DNA of 64,000 bases from Nostoc carneum NIES-2107 (lineage in GTDB: Bacteria > Cyanobacteriota > Cyanobacteriia > Cyanobacteriales > Nostocaceae), in contig AP018180.1 in the NCBI GenBank assembly GCA_002368155.1, positions 6,094,908 to 6,158,907 on the forward strand. The letters run 5' to 3'. Positions 18,398-27,003 of this stretch are shown here, one piece after another. Under the pieces are notes generated by a model. That model saw only the letters and a program-made list of their open reading frames with translations, had not been told where the DNA came from and did not search any database. The first letter of the stretch is position 1; the number at the start of each line of letters is the position of its first letter. Both the position numbers and the translations under genes were made by a program.

Positions 18398-19402
18398 CTA
18401 CGCTGCTTCTCCTTCTTTGGGGGCTGAGTCTTGGATAGATTCTAAATTCTTTTCTTCTGTTGTTAACTGCAAAAACACATCTTCTAGGGTAGCGCTGACA
18501 CGGCGCATTTCATATAAAGCAAATCCTGCACGGACTATTGTGGCAGCAATATCTTTTCCGGGTTCTGTTCCTGGTTGCGATATTACTCGTAAATAGGCGC
18601 GGTTTGCTGACACTGGGTGATGACTCCCAGATGTAGGAATTGATTCTACCAGACTCACACCGGATATGTTTTGCAATACTTGTTTTGCTAGGCTAGCTTC
18701 GCCTTCAATTTCTAATTCATAACCAGAGCCACCTGTCAACTGTGTCATGAGATTTTCTGGTGTATTGGTGGCGACGACTTTACCGCGATTAATAATAGCA
18801 ACGCGGCTACAAGTCATGCTCACTTCTGGGAGAATGTGGGTAGAAAGAATAATGGTATGAGTGCCGGCAAGACTTTTAATTAAATTCCGCACATCAATAA
18901 TTTGCCGGGGGTCAAGTCCTACCGTTGGTTCATCTAAAATAATCGCTGGTGGATCATGGACTATCGCCTGAGCAATCCCCACTCTTTGACGGTATCCTTT
19001 AGATAGCTTGCGGATCAGTACTTTGCGCTTATCTTCTAAATTACACCGGGCGATCGCATCTGTTACTTTATGATTGCGATCGCCTGCGGATACTCCTTTA
19101 ATTCTGGCAACAAAATGCAAAAACCCCTCCACCGTCATATCTGGATATAACGGCGGCGTTTCCGGTAAATAGCCAATCCGCTGACGCACAGCCAGAGAAT
19201 TCTCATGGACATCAAAGCCAGCAATCTTCGCCGTCCCCTTCGTCGCTGGTAAATAACCAGCTAAAATCCGCATAGTAGTAGTTTTACCAGCACCATTAGG
19301 GCCTAAAAACCCTAGAATTTCCCCAGGTTCGACATTAAAAGTCACATCAGTAATCGCTGGAGTCGAACCGTATATCTTACTTAGATGCTCAACTTCAATC
19401 AT
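18398..19402 (-). CDS. ABC transporter ATP-binding protein (GldA-like)
   Basis: A 334-aa nucleotide-binding subunit, first gene of the exporter operon. Walker A is GPNGAGKTT, the signature loop LSKGYRQRVGIAQA, Walker B AIILDEPTVGLD, and the switch His lies in ILSTHIL. The extra C-terminal 100 residues (about 220-334) match the DUF4162-like extension of ABC-2 ATPases and end in an acidic tail. It energises the GldF-like permease immediately downstream. Upstream is a 1-kb repeat region with no other gene, so the promoter is probably just before 19402. Confidence 0.94.
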   Translation of the reverse strand: MIEVEHLSKIYGSTPAITDVTFNVEPGEILGFLGPNGAGKTTTMRILAGYLPATKGTAKIAGFDVHENSLAVRQRIGYLPETPPLYPDMTVEGFLHFVARIKGVSAGDRNHKVTDAIARCNLEDKRKVLIRKLSKGYRQRVGIAQAIVHDPPAIILDEPTVGLDPRQIIDVRNLIKSLAGTHTIILSTHILPEVSMTCSRVAIINRGKVVATNTPENLMTQLTGGSGYELEIEGEASLAKQVLQNISGVSLVESIPTSGSHHPVSANRAYLRVISQPGTEPGKDIAATIVRAGFALYEMRRVSATLEDVFLQLTTEEKNLESIQDSAPKEGEAA

Positions 19403-19473
19403 CAGTCTCAGGCGATCGCGTTTTTATAGAATACCCAACAATATTAGATCACGACGTTGGGAAAAGAGGGATT

Positions 19474-19618
19474 GATTCGGGGGATTGGGGACTGGGGATT
19501 GGGGATTGGGGACTGGGGATTGGGGACTGGGGAAGGGGGAAAGGGAAAAGGGAAAAGGGGAAATTATTATTACCAATTACCAATTACCAATTACCCATTA
19601 CCAATTACCAAACCCCAG
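19474..19618. repeat. Short tandem repeat tract (GGGGATTGGGGACTG)
   Basis: Alternating GGGGATT and GGGGACT heptads, then GGGAAAAGGGAAAAG, then ATTACCAATTACC units. The same repeat class separates other genes in this window. Confidence 0.85.
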
Positions 19619-19621
19619 TTT

Positions 19622-19936
19622 GAGAAAGCAATATCGACTTTGGCTTGCTAAATATACTGAATGGAGAAAGCAAAAGCTGCTGGTGAGAAAACAATATTTA
19701 CTTTGGCTTGCTAAATATACTGAATGGAGAAAGCAAAAGCTGCTGGTGAGAAAGCAATATCGACTTTGGCTTGCTGAATATACTGAATGGAGAAAGCAAT
19801 AGCTGCTGGTGAGAAAACAATATCTGCTTTTGCTTGCTGAATATACTGCATGGAGAAAGCACAAGCTGCTGATGAGAAAGCAATATCTGCTTTGACTGAC
19901 TAAATATACTAAATGGAGAAAGCAATAGCTGCTTTA
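19622..19936. repeat. 5 x 63-bp tandem array with 21-bp sub-period
   Basis: Five direct copies starting at 19622, 19685, 19748, 19811 and 19874, each about 63 bp and diverging by a few bases. Each copy contains GAGAAAGCAA twice, 42 bp apart, so the basic unit is 21 bp. Both strands stay open across the array, but neither frame has a ribosome site or a natural start and stop. Not a CRISPR: there are no unique spacers. Confidence 0.9.
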
Positions 19937-20105
19937 GCTTACTAAATTCGACTTGATGTATTTTTTTGGTGAAGTGATGAGTTATAGCGATCGCCAACAG
20001 AAATACTAGTATAATTAAACACAGTTAGGTTAAGAAAATTAATTGATAACAAAACCAAAAAACTATTTACTCAACAAAAAACAGATCAATCATTTTGGAG
20101 GGGGT

Positions 20106-20156
20106 TTGGGGGACGCAACCGTCCCCCAATCGGGGGTTTGGGGGAGAATCCCCCAA
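20106..20156. repeat. G-rich double-hairpin repeat element
   Basis: Two adjacent inverted repeats: TTGGGGGACG-CAAC-CGTCCCCCAA (20106-20129) and TTGGGGGA-GAA-TCCCCCAA (20138-20156). This is a palindromic intergenic element of a kind scattered in Nostocales. Whether it acts as a terminator or is just a mobile palindrome cannot be told; there is no T-run next to it. Confidence 0.75.
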
Positions 20157-20410
20157 TTGAGCTAGCTTTTTACCCAACTGATAAATCAATCACCAAGGAT
20201 TTTATCTGAACTGTATCATAGTTAACTTTAGAATTTGCTAGTGATTGAATGACAAGGCGGTAAGGCATTGTGCTTGAGGAAAACACCAAAATTGAGAAGG
20301 CTGTAATTTTTAAGCATTAGCAACAAGTATTAAATTAGACTTGACAAACATTCTCTTAGGTAACTCTCTCAAGTAAAATATCTGATAAAACTGATACAAG
20401 GTTGCAGCAG

Positions 20411-23400
20411 ATGCTCCAGCGGCTTTGGCTATTAATTAAGGATTCGATTCAGCAATTATCCGGCAATGAACAGTCTATTTATAATTATTTAACAGAAGAA
20501 AAACTAGCAGAAATACGCAGAGAGTTAGAAGATACGGAGTATGAATCGTTATTTATTCATTTATTGGTAAGAGTCAATGATGAAGGCTGGAGTCGAGGAC
20601 AAGTCACAAGTTTTTTGGATGCAAATCGCATCAATCAGAGAAATTTAGCCAAATGGTTGCGTGGTTTTGGTGAAACCTTGTTAGCTTCGTCCCAAGAGAA
20701 TGATGCATTAGCGAGTCGCATAGTGCGCTTAGGGGAATTGGGTGCTGGGGAAATTAGTGATATTGCTTATGATATTGGTGTGCGCTTATTAGGGTGTGGG
20801 AAAGCAACGAACCAGGTTTTTGTAGAATCTCACCCAGCAGATGCAGAGGAAGCAAAGGAACAAGGGGACGCAGCAGCTTGGTTTAACCAAGGTAATCAAC
20901 AATTGATGTATGGTGATTTTGCAGGTGCGATCGCTTCATTGAAAAAAGCTACCAAAATCAACCCTAACTTACATATAGCTTGGTTTAACCAGGGAGCAGC
21001 ATTTTATCAATTACAGCAATTTGAGCAAGTAATTATTGCTTGTGACAAAGCCATAAAAATCAAATCTGATTTTTACCAAGCTTGGTTTAATCAAGCTACA
21101 GCATTAGAACAGTTAGGAAGGTTTGATGAAGCAGTTACTTCATTAGAGAAAGCCATAGAAGTAAAATCTGACTTCTATCAAGCTTGGTACAAACAAGCTG
21201 AAATTTTGAGCCAGTTAAAACGATTTCCGGAAGCGATCGCCTGCTGTGATCAAGCTGTAAAAATTAAACCTGATTATTATCAAGCTTGGTTCCATTGGGG
21301 CTATATATTAAATCAACATGGGCAATTTGAACAAGCAATTATTTATTACGACACAGCTATAGCCATCAAACCAGACTACTATCAGGCTTGGGTAAATCGC
21401 GGTGCAGCAATGCACTCGTTAAAGAAATTGTCAGATGCACTCATATCTTATGAGCGAGCGATAGAAATTCAACCGCAAGCTTATTTAGCTTGGCATAATC
21501 AAGGAAACATTCTCACTGAATTAGAGCAGTTTGCAGCAGCACTAAATGCATATAATCAAGCCTTAAAAATTGAACCAAATTATTATCAAGCTTGGAATAA
21601 TAAGGGTTTAGTATTAAGAAAATTGCGGCTATTTCAAGAATCAATTGCTGCTTATGATCACGCTATAGCCATCAAACCTCAAAATGACTTAGCTTGGAAT
21701 AACCGGGGTTTAACGCTGAGTGAGATGGGAGAATATAAAGCAGCGATCGCCTCTTATGACAAAGCTATCAAAATCAACCCCAACAATAAATTTGCTTGGA
21801 ACAACCGAGGCGCAGCCTTATCCGATCTCCAACTATTAGAAGAAGCGATCGCCTCATTTGACAAAGCCATAGAAATCTCATTTGACTTCTACGAAGCTTG
21901 GCTGAACAGGGGGATGACAGCTGGTAATTCTGTGAATTGCGATCGCTTGCTGGCTTTGTTGAGTACAGTAGCTATACAAAATCCTCTGCTTAACCAACGG
22001 GGTTATGAGGGAGAATTAGCCAGTTATGAGGAAGGTTTAAAGTACTGCGATCAAGACACCCACCCCAAAGGTTGGGGAAAATTATATCAAGCAATTGGTA
22101 ATGCTCTCTACTTCCGCGGCAGAGCCGATTCTCGTCCCCACAGCTATTGGTACAAAGCTGTTACCAACTACAATGAAGCACTGAAAACTCTCACAGCCGC
22201 AGATTTTCCCCATTTGCATCTAGAAGTATTACAGAATTTAATTCGCGTGCAGTTGAATTTGGGGGAAAAAGCTAAAGCCGAAGAACTCAAGCGACGGGGA
22301 ACCGATATTTTACGGCGTTTATTGGATGAGTGTAAAAGTCCTGAAAAGAAAAAGCAGTTAGCGTTGAAGTTTGCAGGCTTTCAACAGTTAACTGTGGATT
22401 TAGCCGTGCAGTCAAGAAACTTAAGTACAGCCTTGGAATTAGCAGAACAGGGAAAAAATGCTTGTATGTCTTGGCTGCTAGATGGGTGGAGTGATGAATC
22501 TCCTAAATGGGTGGAGATGAAACAATTACTCAGTCCCCATACTGCCATAGTTTATTGGCATCTCAGCCCAGCCGCCTTACATACTTTCATCTTCCAGCAC
22601 AATACCCCATCACTCATTGTCTTAGGAGCAAAATCTCTAACACCAGTGCAACGTCTGCGTGATTTTGAAAGCTGGCTGAAAATTTGGAATGAACAATACG
22701 CCAATTATCGCCAAGGTAAAGACAAGCATAGCGAAGATGCAAAAACTTGGCGCGACAATTTACCCGCAATGCTGAATCAACTGAGTGAAATTCTCGATAT
22801 CAACGCTATTGTTTCCCAGATTTCAGATATTACTCAGCTAATTCTGATTCCTCACCGCGACTTACACCGCTTTCCTCTGCATACCCTATTTCCCCCAAAA
22901 TTTACCATCAGCTATTTACCCAGCATTCAATTAGGCTTAATCTCCCAAACCCGCAATGAAAATAATCAGCTACTCAGTATCGAACATCCCAACAGCGCAG
23001 GTTATCCCGAACTAGAATTTGCACAAGTTGAATCGGAAGCGATTTGTCGCATTTTTACCCACAACACCCGCCAGCGTTCTGAGGAAGCGACAAAAGATGC
23101 ACTCATCAATGCTTTGCCTCAAGGCTACGGTATTCTACACTTTACCGGACATGGCGAATACAATTTCCACAATCCAGCTTTATCTTACTTAGCCTTAGCA
23201 GATGAGGATAAACTGACTCTCACAGATATCCGTGATTTTGATTTACGCAGCTATCAACTCGTTAGCCTAGCTGCTTGCGAAACGGCGATTACAGGGAATC
23301 ACACCATCACCACTGAATATGTTGGACTTGTCAGTGGTTTTATGAGTTGTGGTGTTGCTTCTGTTGTCAGTACCCTGTGGACAGTAGAATCAGCCGCTAG

Positions 23401-23677
23401 TGCTTTAGTGATGATTCAGTTTTACCAACGATTACAACAAGGTAAATCAAAGGTAGTAGCTTTAGCTGAAGCTACCCAATGGCTGCGGAATGTCACTCAC
23501 GATGAACTAGCACAATGGTATGCAGAGGAAATTGCCAAACTTCCAGAAGAAGAAGGTATTTTACGCCGTTTTTTATTACGTCATTTAAATAACCTTAAGA
23601 ATCAACTAGAATCCATTAATCAACCCTATAATCACCCATACTTCTGGGCAGCTTTTACAATTACTGGTATCTTTTAA
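20411..23677 (+). CDS. TPR-CHAT caspase-like protease
   Basis: A protein of about 1088 aa. Residues 1-135 are an N-terminal helical domain (SIYNYLTEEKLAEIRREL, LAKWLRGFGETLL) that may be an adaptor or effector-associated domain. Ten TPRs with the AWxNxG consensus span about 150-500. A spacer region follows, and the C-terminal CHAT peptidase covers about 790-1088. The catalytic pair is intact: His914 in HFTGHGEYN and Cys956 in LAACETA. CHAT proteases are clan CD relatives of caspases, used in bacterial immunity and programmed death. The frame opens at TTG 20402, but ATG 20411 has AAGG 10 nt upstream. It was probably once followed directly by the gene now at 26533. Confidence 0.92.
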   Translation: MLQRLWLLIKDSIQQLSGNEQSIYNYLTEEKLAEIRRELEDTEYESLFIHLLVRVNDEGWSRGQVTSFLDANRINQRNLAKWLRGFGETLLASSQENDALASRIVRLGELGAGEISDIAYDIGVRLLGCGKATNQVFVESHPADAEEAKEQGDAAAWFNQGNQQLMYGDFAGAIASLKKATKINPNLHIAWFNQGAAFYQLQQFEQVIIACDKAIKIKSDFYQAWFNQATALEQLGRFDEAVTSLEKAIEVKSDFYQAWYKQAEILSQLKRFPEAIACCDQAVKIKPDYYQAWFHWGYILNQHGQFEQAIIYYDTAIAIKPDYYQAWVNRGAAMHSLKKLSDALISYERAIEIQPQAYLAWHNQGNILTELEQFAAALNAYNQALKIEPNYYQAWNNKGLVLRKLRLFQESIAAYDHAIAIKPQNDLAWNNRGLTLSEMGEYKAAIASYDKAIKINPNNKFAWNNRGAALSDLQLLEEAIASFDKAIEISFDFYEAWLNRGMTAGNSVNCDRLLALLSTVAIQNPLLNQRGYEGELASYEEGLKYCDQDTHPKGWGKLYQAIGNALYFRGRADSRPHSYWYKAVTNYNEALKTLTAADFPHLHLEVLQNLIRVQLNLGEKAKAEELKRRGTDILRRLLDECKSPEKKKQLALKFAGFQQLTVDLAVQSRNLSTALELAEQGKNACMSWLLDGWSDESPKWVEMKQLLSPHTAIVYWHLSPAALHTFIFQHNTPSLIVLGAKSLTPVQRLRDFESWLKIWNEQYANYRQGKDKHSEDAKTWRDNLPAMLNQLSEILDINAIVSQISDITQLILIPHRDLHRFPLHTLFPPKFTISYLPSIQLGLISQTRNENNQLLSIEHPNSAGYPELEFAQVESEAICRIFTHNTRQRSEEATKDALINALPQGYGILHFTGHGEYNFHNPALSYLALADEDKLTLTDIRDFDLRSYQLVSLAACETAITGNHTITTEYVGLVSGFMSCGVASVVSTLWTVESAASALVMIQFYQRLQQGKSKVVALAEATQWLRNVTHDELAQWYAEEIAKLPEEEGILRRFLLRHLNNLKNQLESINQPYNHPYFWAAFTITGIF

Positions 23678-23681
23678 CCAT
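23659..23681. repeat. 23-bp direct repeat, left copy
   Basis: Identical to 26512-26534. It covers the last codons and stop of the CHAT gene plus four bases. Together the two copies bracket the caspase-GUN4 cassette. Confidence 0.9.
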
Positions 23682-23805
23682 ACAAAATTTAAATCTATTG
23701 AAAATGTAGTTTTCCCGTGTCACTGTCTTCTCAATTTGAGAACCCTACAGTTTACTGGGATCTAGCAGCAGCAATGCTGTTAATGGCATTCAACATTGTT
23801 AAAGT

Positions 23806-25734
23806 TTACAAGTCTCGGCGCGAGAGAAGAGATGGCACACACACCCAGCCCCCACCAAAGTCATGATGTTCTCCCTCCCCTCTAGCTAGTGTTGCAGGAA
23901 GGTGTCCTTCGGGAGCATGAATATCAAAAGTGAGGTCTGTGTAGTAAAGCCATTTCGCACCCATCGTCGTTACGGCTTTTTCTTGGAATCCCAGCTTTTT
24001 ATTAATTTCCTCTAAAAAGTCTCCGATATTCTTCTGTATAACTGTCTCATATGTCGTCTCATACGTTCGCCAGCCGATGCGATCGCCTAACTTTGTGTAG
24101 TCTTTTGCTACACTTTCCCAAATGCGCTTCTGCACACTAAAGCCAAAGCGTCCATCACTGTATTTAACCCACAGTTGGTCAATGGTGCGTAAGTCAGTGG
24201 AAGGAAAGTTTTTAATCGATTCGGGATCAAGCCAGAGTTTTTGTTCTCTGTCAACGACTTTGAGCATCACTGCCAGAGTTTCTTGATCTGCTTCTTCCCA
24301 CTTTCTAGCTTTAAGTAAATCGCGCAACTCCGTATAGTCTATACCCTTCTCTGAACTGAGATCATTATTTTGCTGCGTTGATTTTGTTGTGGTTGTTTGA
24401 ATAGATTGTTGTTCTTGTCGCTGCTTCTTGGCTTCTTGTTGTTGTTTCTGGTACTCTGCTTGTTTTATGGTTAAAAGTGGTGCTTCAATTCGCTCTACAT
24501 CTTCATCATTGAGTCCTAATGACTGCTGAAACTGTTTTAATCCATTGCGGACATATTCATCTAGCGGGTATTGCACTTTAACTGCTTTTGTAAATTCCTG
24601 CTCATAATAGCGTAGGCTATTTTCATACTCTTCTTTTTCTTGTTGTTTCTGTATCTGAAGCTGTTTTCGATATTCCGCTTTTTTAGCAGATGTAATCTCT
24701 AACTCAATTGGTGCTACATCCTCATCTCTAAGACCTAAAATATCCTGCTGATAATCCTTCAGTATCTTACGAGTATGTTCATCCAAGGGATATTTTTGCT
24801 CAACTACCTCAACAAAAGCTTGTTTGTAACTTTCCAAGTTTGCAAAGCGTCTGCGTAAAGGTTCTAATACTTCGTTTTCTATTTGCTCAGCTTTTTCATC
24901 TGTAATTCCAGATGTTTTTCGTTTCGGCTTTAATATTAAGTAAGAAAGTTTACTAAGTTCACCATTTTGGGCATATTGTTCAACCAGTTTGCGATACTCT
25001 GATTCTGGATTTTTGGGGGCATAAGCCAGTAATATATTGAATCCTTCCCTATCCAGAATGATGTCTGGTGTCATCTTCGGCTTTACCGCTTGGACTTTTG
25101 CCTTAGCGTAAGCGTGCAGTTCTTGTACATGAATATTTCCATCGTTATCTGTATCTGCTGCGCCTGTCTCAATTCCTTCAACTAGATATTGAGTGTAGAG
25201 CGAAAGCGGTAAACCTTCTTGTTCAAACGAAGTTTGAGTTGCACTGGAAGATGTGAGAACAACTCGTCCCTCCGCGCCTAGCTGCTTTTTGATATCGACA
25301 CCAATACTTTTTGCTCGCCAACCTTGAGCGATCGCACCACTGTAGCAAGCATCTAAAATCAAAACTTGCCGTTTAGCATAGCAATTGTTTGATTGCCCTC
25401 GAATAAAACTTGCGTCTACAGCAGTAGCTTCAAAATCCTCTTTAGCTGTATTTCGAGTTGCTAAATAGAGATGATCTTCATCATTAGTAATACCATGACC
25501 AGAGAAAAAGAATAATACTAAATCATCTTTAGAAGCTTCTCTAAACAGCTTTTGAATTGCCCTTCTCATGGCGATCGCATCGGGATTCAGCAGCCGTTCT
25601 ACCTGTTCAAAACCTCCCAGGTTTGGATCTTGTAAAACTCGCTGCATAGCTTCGACATCATTGAGCGCAGATGACAGGGGAGGAATACCTTGACCGTACT
25701 CACTGACTCCAATCAGTAGTGCTATCTTAGCCAT
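23806..25734 (-). CDS. Caspase-like protease fused to GUN4 domain
   Basis: About 642 aa. The N-terminal metacaspase-type C14 peptidase (about 1-235) keeps its dyad: His in FFFSGHGIT (residue 80) and Cys in LDACYSGA (residue 130). A linker (about 240-450) holds two copies of a unit with YPLDExxR and LGLxDEDV in Gln/Glu/Lys-rich coiled-coil sequence. The C-terminus (about 470-642) is a GUN4 domain (LRDLLKARKWEEADQET, DLRTIDQLWVKYSDGRFGFS, LYYTDLTFD, GHLPATL). GUN4 binds Mg-porphyrins and stimulates Mg-chelatase; here it may be the sensor that gates the protease. The ATG at 25734 overlaps the upstream gene by 8 bp; a GTG at 25743 is possible. Confidence 0.93.
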   Translation of the reverse strand: MAKIALLIGVSEYGQGIPPLSSALNDVEAMQRVLQDPNLGGFEQVERLLNPDAIAMRRAIQKLFREASKDDLVLFFFSGHGITNDEDHLYLATRNTAKEDFEATAVDASFIRGQSNNCYAKRQVLILDACYSGAIAQGWRAKSIGVDIKKQLGAEGRVVLTSSSATQTSFEQEGLPLSLYTQYLVEGIETGAADTDNDGNIHVQELHAYAKAKVQAVKPKMTPDIILDREGFNILLAYAPKNPESEYRKLVEQYAQNGELSKLSYLILKPKRKTSGITDEKAEQIENEVLEPLRRRFANLESYKQAFVEVVEQKYPLDEHTRKILKDYQQDILGLRDEDVAPIELEITSAKKAEYRKQLQIQKQQEKEEYENSLRYYEQEFTKAVKVQYPLDEYVRNGLKQFQQSLGLNDEDVERIEAPLLTIKQAEYQKQQQEAKKQRQEQQSIQTTTTKSTQQNNDLSSEKGIDYTELRDLLKARKWEEADQETLAVMLKVVDREQKLWLDPESIKNFPSTDLRTIDQLWVKYSDGRFGFSVQKRIWESVAKDYTKLGDRIGWRTYETTYETVIQKNIGDFLEEINKKLGFQEKAVTTMGAKWLYYTDLTFDIHAPEGHLPATLARGEGEHHDFGGGWVCVPSLLSRRDL

Positions 25735-26122
25735 TTCCACCACCCATTGCGGCTAACAGGTCTTTTGCTATTCTTTCACCTTCCAGTAGCTCTTGTCGGC
25801 TTTTAGCCTCAATGTTGACTTCTTTATCTCCCGCTTTGACAGTAATTTTCATTGGTTTGTCACCCAAGCGATCGCCCAGAAAGCTTAAAAACCCTTTGAC
25901 ATTCTTTATACTAACCTCAGCCGTCAGCACGCCGATTAAAGTGGCAAACCCTGGCTTGCTTCCTGCTTCTGGGTTCATATCTTCCGCACGATCAGCTTTC
26001 TCCACCTCATCCAGTTCCCGAATTTCCCGCAGCAGCTTGCTAGCTATTTTGTGCCGTCTCTCATCATCTAACTCTGGGTCATCAACAGCAAAAGTAAATT
26101 TAATCGTGGGTTCGCCTGTCAT
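25727..26122 (-). CDS. EACC1-like effector-associated constant component
   Basis: A 131-aa protein first in a two-gene unit with the caspase-GUN4 gene. The pattern fits the EACC1 family of bacterial conflict systems: a beta strand (PTIKFTFAVDD), an acidic helix region (DDERRHKIASKLLREIRELDEVEKAD), a Gly-rich middle (GSKPGFATLIGVLTAEVSI), then a helix and beta hairpin (MKITVKAGDKEVNIEAKS). EACC1 accompanies variable protease effectors, including caspase-like ones, as a shared core component. The frame extends to a TTG at 26215, but ATG 26122 has GGAG 6 nt upstream. The family call is by eye and would need a profile search. Confidence 0.68.
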   Translation of the reverse strand: MTGEPTIKFTFAVDDPELDDERRHKIASKLLREIRELDEVEKADRAEDMNPEAGSKPGFATLIGVLTAEVSIKNVKGFLSFLGDRLGDKPMKITVKAGDKEVNIEAKSRQELLEGERIAKDLLAAMGGGNG

Positions 26123-26236
26123 CGTCAACTCCAAGGTTTCGTTACCTACGCGGTGATAAACTACACCTTCAAATTTTAAGATTCTGTAACCGAATAATCC
26201 AATTAAAATTAACAAATTACCGTGCTCTGGTTACTG

Positions 26237-26304
26237 TCAGTTTGGGTATAGGCTTGATTGTTGATGCACTAACATATATGGCTCTTCGCATCTTTCGCTG
26301 CTAA
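26237..26304 (+). pseudogene. 3' fragment of a second copy of the 2-TM membrane protein gene
   Basis: Nearly identical to the last 23 codons of the intact gene ending at 28413. Both contain AGTTTGGGTATAGGCTTGAT, TCTTCGCATCTTTCGC and a TAA at the same place. The similarity continues about 25 bp past the stop (GCGGTTA). Only the C-terminal transmembrane part is present. It is convergent with the EACC1 gene and inside the inserted cassette. Confidence 0.88.
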
Positions 26305-26339
26305 ATTACTGAAAGTACCAACGCGGTTAGTAAACGAGG

Positions 26340-26470
26340 TGTGTTGTCGTGTAGTGCAACGCACCCTTTGGGTTCAGTAGTAGCCTGCGGAGGGAAACCC
26401 ACCCGCAGCACTGCTTCACTGTCAACAATTCTCGGTGCGTTACCCTACGGAATAACATACCCTACGTTAA
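26340..26470. repeat. Inverted-repeat intergenic element (MITE-like)
   Basis: Ends carry CAACGCACCC at about 26358 and GGTGCGTTACCCTACGG at about 26434, in inverted orientation, around a central CCTGCGGAGGG / CCCACCCGCAG stretch. This class of GGTGCGTTA palindromic element is common in cyanobacterial spacers. It sits at the edge of the cassette next to the truncated gene copy. Confidence 0.6.
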
Positions 26471-26511
26471 ATTTATATTTTGTGATAAGTATCGAATTTT
26501 TTTGTTGACTG

Positions 26512-26534
26512 AATTACTGGTATCTTTTAACCAT
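26512..26534. repeat. 23-bp direct repeat, right copy
   Basis: Identical to 23659-23681. In this copy the sequence runs straight into ATGCAACC, the start of the 140-aa gene, so the ancestral junction was CHAT stop codon, CC, then ATG. Confidence 0.9.
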
Positions 26535-26955
26535 GCAACCAATAGAAGTATCTGAACTGAAAGCCTTTATTTTGGCACTATCCCAACTTGATGCACCATT
26601 ACCAAATGATATCCAAGCCAAGGTAAATACAATTAAGATTCCTGGGGATATTAGTAAACTGTATGCGATCGCCTCTAGTTATCCACCCCTAGCTACAGCA
26701 TATAACCAAGTCTGGGATAATTTAGATGCGATCGCCAAAGTTCGCAGTAAAGGCGTTGATAGCATACCTGAGTATGTTCCTGAGCCTCTCAATACAGAAA
26801 TTGACAATTCTTCTATAGAAGTTGCAGCAGCGTTAGTGCAGTTAGACAAAAAAGTAGATCGTAATAAATTGGCAATCATATCTAACCAAATATTTCAAGC
26901 TTTAAATTCTGTTAAAACAGCAAAAGATGTCATCTCAACTATTCTTTCTCAATAG
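26533..26955 (+). CDS. Small unknown protein of the CHAT locus
   Basis: A 140-aa, probably all-helical cytoplasmic protein I do not recognise. It starts with PIEVSELKAFILALSQLDAPLP and ends VKTAKDVISTILSQ, with no membrane segment or catalytic motif. Its ATG lies within the 23-bp repeat that duplicates the end of the CHAT gene, so it was originally two bases downstream of that gene. It is now about 2.9 kb away and must use a promoter in 26216-26532. It is probably a partner or regulator of the CHAT protease. Confidence 0.78.
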   Translation: MQPIEVSELKAFILALSQLDAPLPNDIQAKVNTIKIPGDISKLYAIASSYPPLATAYNQVWDNLDAIAKVRSKGVDSIPEYVPEPLNTEIDNSSIEVAAALVQLDKKVDRNKLAIISNQIFQALNSVKTAKDVISTILSQ

Positions 26956-27003
26956 TTAAGCATTTTGAACTACAACTTATTGCAGGTTAATAAAATTCAC
27001 AGA

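Larger units (their letters stand above)
19403..20401. other. 1-kb gene-free repeat region
   Basis: No supported gene. In order it holds a GGGGATTGGGGACTG tract (19474-19618, followed by ATTACCAATTACC units), a 5 x 63-bp tandem array (19622-19936), a double G-rich hairpin element (20106-20156) and about 240 bp of plain AT-rich DNA that should carry the promoter of the CHAT gene. Open frames in the array exist only because 63 is a multiple of three. Confidence 0.8.

Noticed and set aside
19485-19997. Overlapping open frames on both strands across the 63-bp array
   Set aside because: They exist because the unit is a multiple of three with few stop codons; there is no ribosome site, no natural boundary, and both strands are equally open.
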